From Oscillospiraceae bacterium (GTDB lineage Bacteria > Bacillota > Clostridia > Oscillospirales > Acutalibacteraceae), in contig JAQXSC010000039.1 in NCBI GenBank assembly GCA_029218825.1, positions 1 to 39,346 on the forward strand: DNA of 39,346 nt, given 5' to 3'. The position numbers and the translations under genes are program-made. Positions 36,396 through 39,346 of the stretch are shown piece after piece; positions within the stretch are counted from its first letter, which is position 1, and every line of letters begins with the position of its first letter. The notes below the pieces were generated by a model, which saw only the letters and a list, made by a program, of their open reading frames with translations, ran no database searches and was not told the DNA's origin.

Positions 36396-38597
36396 TTAAG
36401 CCTCTTTAACTTTCACTACACATTCCAAAATTCTGTTATCAACTGTAGCGGTAATTGTGGCTTTTCCAACGCCGATACCCAACACCTTGCCTTTTGTGTT
36501 CACCTTAACAATCTTTTTGTTTGGACTTTTCCAAACAATGTTGTTATCCTTGTTTTGGGATACGGTGAGGAATTTGTATTCGCCCACCTTTAATTTCAAC
36601 TTTGTTTTGGATAAAACAGGGTCATAAACGGAAATTTCGCAGGTCATAAGTATTCCATTCCGTTTAGCCTTGATTGTTGTGGTGCCGTAGCCTTTGCCTG
36701 TAACAACGCCTTTTGAATTTACAGTAGCAACAGCCTTGTTTGTGCTTGACCACTTAACAGTACCGTCACCGCCCTTTACCGCTAAAGCAACGGCGTCACC
36801 TTTGAACAAAGGAAGTTCTGTATCCGTAAGTCTTGGATTGATTACAGTGACTTTGAATTTCATTTCATACTCGCCGTTTACAACGTTGATAGTTGTTGTA
36901 CCGGCAGACAGTCCGGTAACAACGCCCTCATCGTTGACTGTAGCGATTTTTTCGTCCCGACTTGTAAAGGTACTTTTCCCTGTTTTTGCTTTAACAGTAA
37001 TGGGGTACGTTGCCTTCAGGTAAATTGTTTTCTCGGTTTTCTTAAGGAAAGGACGTTTCAGATATACCTTTCCGTCGATAGAGCCGTTTACATATTTACA
37101 TTGGCTGATAACAACCCAACCCTTTGTGGATTTATATGTAGTTTCTCCCCAAGTGTAGGTATCGGAATACTTTACGTTTGTAACTTTTAGAGCCGTTCCC
37201 TTAGGAATAAGCACCGTTTTGTTGCCCATATAGTTGTCGTACAGATAGGCAATATCGCTGTTTACAGTAAAGTTTTCGTATGTAGTAGGCTCTTTGGTAA
37301 CAGTAACCTCACAACTTACCTCAGTTGTTCCCTTTGTGGCTGTTATGGTTGCCTTGCCTTCGCCGATGCCTTTTACGTTTCCGTTTGCGTCAACCTTTGC
37401 AATAGTTTTGTCGGAACTTGCCCAAGCGTCTATTGAGGACAAGGCGCCTACTGTCAACTGAATTTTATCGCCGATGCAAACTGTTGGATTCTTCTGGTCA
37501 AAGGTAGGATTATTAACGGTTACCTGACATTTTGAACTGCCTGTATTTGTCTTGCAGGTAATAGTAGCGTTGCCCTTGCCCACAGCGGTAATTTTGCCGT
37601 TTTTATTAACGGTAGCAACCTCTTTCTTTGAACTTGAATACTTCGCCCCAAGCCCATTTGTAACGGAAAGTTTTTTACTCTGAGTTGCATACAAAGATAA
37701 AGTTGCAGGCGATACTTTAGGGGGAAGTTGGTAGTACTCTCCGTCTATGTTACCTTGAATATAAGTGCAGTAATCAAGAGCACACCAGCCTGTTTTACCG
37801 TTATGCTTTGTATATCCCCACAGATAACCGCCGCTTTGCTTGAAATCCGTTACCTTTAACAACTGTCCCATTGAGATAGTTGTCAGTTTTTCGGAACTTG
37901 TGGAATAACTGCTCCTGAGCATAAGCACGTCAGCGTCGGTAACCTGCCATTGTTCGTGGTCAGTAGGCTCGTCCTCAGGGGGAACATATACGTTACCGCT
38001 GTATCTTGGAGTGCCGTAGCCGATTACGTAACTGCTTTTCAGCATACGGCTGGAGTTAGTTTTAAACTCGCACACCGACGCATTAGTTGAGTTACCCTCA
38101 ATTACGTGGAGATAACTTCCGTTTGTACCAACGACTACACCTGTATGATCGGACACAGCACTGCTTCCGGAGTTACGATAGAAAACAACGTCGCCCATTT
38201 GAGGGGTATATTTACCGCCGTAGTATTGGCTGTCGTGCCATTGTCCCTGACTTTGGAACCATCTTACCCAAGCACTGCAAGAGGCATGTTTCGGCAAAAT
38301 AGCCTGAGATACCCCTGCCTGATCGGCGCACCAACTTACAAACATTGCGCACCAAGGCTGATTTACAAAAATCTCATTGTACCAATATCCGTACTTTGTT
38401 CCGCCCACTTGCTTATATCCTATTTGTGTACGTGCAACTCCCACTATATCCGCAGCACCCCTGCCTGTGTTTTTATAGGTGTTGGGGTGAGTTTTAGGAT
38501 AGGAAGCCGCAGACACGCTTGTCTGTGAAAATACAACTGCAAATATCAGTAATATACATAGTAACAAAGCAGACGAACGTTTTGTTATTACTGCCAT
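36396..38597 (-). CDS. Secreted CHAP-domain (amidase/peptidase) protein with two SH3-like and five bacterial Ig-like (Big_2) modules
   Basis: Signal peptide; CHAP motifs NQPWCAMFVSWCADQAG...MGDVVFYRNSGSSAVSDHTGVVVG...HVIEGNS; five copies of the pattern WxSSDKxxAxVxxxGxVxGxGxGxAxIxA. Confidence 0.9.
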   Translation of the reverse strand: MAVITKRSSALLLCILLIFAVVFSQTSVSAASYPKTHPNTYKNTGRGAADIVGVARTQIGYKQVGGTKYGYWYNEIFVNQPWCAMFVSWCADQAGVSQAILPKHASCSAWVRWFQSQGQWHDSQYYGGKYTPQMGDVVFYRNSGSSAVSDHTGVVVGTNGSYLHVIEGNSTNASVCEFKTNSSRMLKSSYVIGYGTPRYSGNVYVPPEDEPTDHEQWQVTDADVLMLRSSYSTSSEKLTTISMGQLLKVTDFKQSGGYLWGYTKHNGKTGWCALDYCTYIQGNIDGEYYQLPPKVSPATLSLYATQSKKLSVTNGLGAKYSSSKKEVATVNKNGKITAVGKGNATITCKTNTGSSKCQVTVNNPTFDQKNPTVCIGDKIQLTVGALSSIDAWASSDKTIAKVDANGNVKGIGEGKATITATKGTTEVSCEVTVTKEPTTYENFTVNSDIAYLYDNYMGNKTVLIPKGTALKVTNVKYSDTYTWGETTYKSTKGWVVISQCKYVNGSIDGKVYLKRPFLKKTEKTIYLKATYPITVKAKTGKSTFTSRDEKIATVNDEGVVTGLSAGTTTINVVNGEYEMKFKVTVINPRLTDTELPLFKGDAVALAVKGGDGTVKWSSTNKAVATVNSKGVVTGKGYGTTTIKAKRNGILMTCEISVYDPVLSKTKLKLKVGEYKFLTVSQNKDNNIVWKSPNKKIVKVNTKGKVLGIGVGKATITATVDNRILECVVKVKEA

Positions 38598-38640
38598 AAT
38601 GTCATTCCTTATTTAAAAGTAATTTAATACTTTTTAATTC

Positions 38641-38667
38641 ATTATTTGTCATATTTCGACAAATAAT
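38641..38667. promoter_or_regulatory. Perfect inverted repeat (operator or 5'-UTR hairpin)
   Basis: ATTATTTGTC-atatttc-GACAAATAAT, beginning just downstream of the -10 box on the - strand. Confidence 0.65.
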
Positions 38668-38673
38668 AAAATA

Positions 38674-38702
38674 ATTATAACACACAAAAAATTATAGGTC
38701 AA
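38674..38702 (-). promoter_or_regulatory. Promoter of the CHAP-domain gene
   Basis: On - strand TTGACC - 17 nt - TATAAT. Confidence 0.8.
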
Positions 38703-38767
38703 CAAAAAGAGGGTGGAACTTATTGGATAATATCAGCCCTTAAATTAATATTTTTTCCTGTACTCTA

Positions 38768-38796
38768 TTGATAAAGTGGAAAAAATTTAATATAAT
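38768..38796 (+). promoter_or_regulatory. Promoter of leuC
   Basis: TTGATA - 17 nt - TATAAT; SD AGGAG at about 38811 and ATG 38825. Confidence 0.85.
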
Positions 38797-38824
38797 AGGT
38801 ATATTACAAAAGGAGTTGATAGAT

Positions 38825-39346
38825 ATGGGAATGACTATGTCCCAGAAAATTCTTGCGGCTCACGCAGGACTTTCAAGTGTAAAAGCAGGTCAACTTATTG
38901 AAGCACAACTTGACTTGGTTTTGGGTAATGACGTTACAACCCCTGTTGCCATAAACGTATTTGAAGAAAACAACGCAACAGCGGTTTTTGACAACACAAA
39001 AATTGCAATGATTATGGATCACTTTGCTCCAAATAAGGATATTAAAGCGGCTACTCTTGTAAAGCAGGTTAGAACATTTGCTGACAAGTACGATATTAAA
39101 AACTATCGTGACGTAGGTCAGATGGGCATTGAACACGCTTTGCTCCCGGAAATGGGACTTGTAGGTCCCGGATGTCTTTGCATAGGCGCAGACTCGCACA
39201 CCTGCACCTACGGCGCACTCGGTGCATTTTCAACAGGCGTAGGCTCAACAGATATGGCGGCAGGTATGGTTACCGGTAAGGCTTGGTTTAAGGTTCCGTC
39301 AGCCATTAAGGTTGTTATTACAGGTAAGAAGGCATCATTTATCAGC
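38825..39346 (+). CDS. leuC: 3-isopropylmalate dehydratase large subunit (HacA/LeuC type), truncated by window end
   Basis: [43 protein letters not shown]...DHFAPNKDI...[59 protein letters not shown]; not in ORF track because it is open at the 3' edge. Confidence 0.9.
   Translation, partial: MGMTMSQKILAAHAGLSSVKAGQLIEAQLDLVLGNDVTTPVAINVFEENNATAVFDNTKIAMIMDHFAPNKDIKAATLVKQVRTFADKYDIKNYRDVGQMGIEHALLPEMGLVGPGCLCIGADSHTCTYGALGAFSTGVGSTDMAAGMVTGKAWFKVPSAIKVVITGKKASFIS

Noticed and set aside
38106-38528. 140-aa + strand ORF opposite the CHAP domain
   Set aside because: Antisense to the conserved CHAP catalytic region; Cys/His-rich translation typical of a shadow ORF.
38797-38824. Looked for a T-box or leader-peptide attenuator in front of leuC
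   Set aside because: The predicted 5' UTR is only about 20-25 nt after the -10 box, too short for a T-box or attenuator.
1-39346. Looked for tRNA or rRNA genes, transposases and integrases
   Set aside because: No cloverleaf/TPsiC-like sequence, rRNA core sequence or recognisable transposase/integrase motif was seen by eye; a tRNAscan/Infernal run would be decisive.

Overview
This window looks like a chromosomal segment of a low-GC, Gram-positive gut-type Clostridia. Many secreted proteins, dockerins and starch-binding-like modules suggest a Ruminococcus-like organism; that placement is inference. The central feature is a co-directional exopolysaccharide/capsule operon at about 8.8-27.6 kb on the + strand. 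It contains a Wzz-like chain-length protein, a BY-kinase, a priming sugar transferase, the full rfbABDC dTDP-rhamnose set, a rhamnosyltransferase-like GT4, a GT61-like protein, LicD, two GT2s, a GT4, a Wzy-like polymerase, two polysaccharide pyruvyl transferases, a Wzx-like flippase, and a ferredoxin plus F420-hydrogenase-beta-like pair. It is preceded by a plausible promoter and ends at a bidirectional terminator. Upstream on the - strand are a sortase, putative substrate and membrane-protein trio, two FnIII/Ig-like secreted proteins and a beta-helix dockerin protein. Downstream are an orphan phage tail/baseplate-like gene, a 44-aa membrane ORF missing from the ORF track, a TatD nuclease, a DHHW-protein plus mini-dockerin gene pair, an AraC regulator, a large phosphoesterase-dockerin protein, a CHAP/SH3/Ig-like protein, and the 5' end of leuC running off the window. 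The best leads are: a decayed glycosyltransferase C-terminus between the GT61 and licD genes; a split ferredoxin/FrhB gene with an A7 tract at the frame change; a mini-dockerin with half of its first calcium loop missing, start-stop coupled to a DHHW protein; the sortase trio with a non-LPxTG sorting signal; a perfect inverted repeat at the predicted transcription start of the CHAP gene; and a structured interspersed repeat next to an AT-rich, stop-codon-rich tandem repeat.
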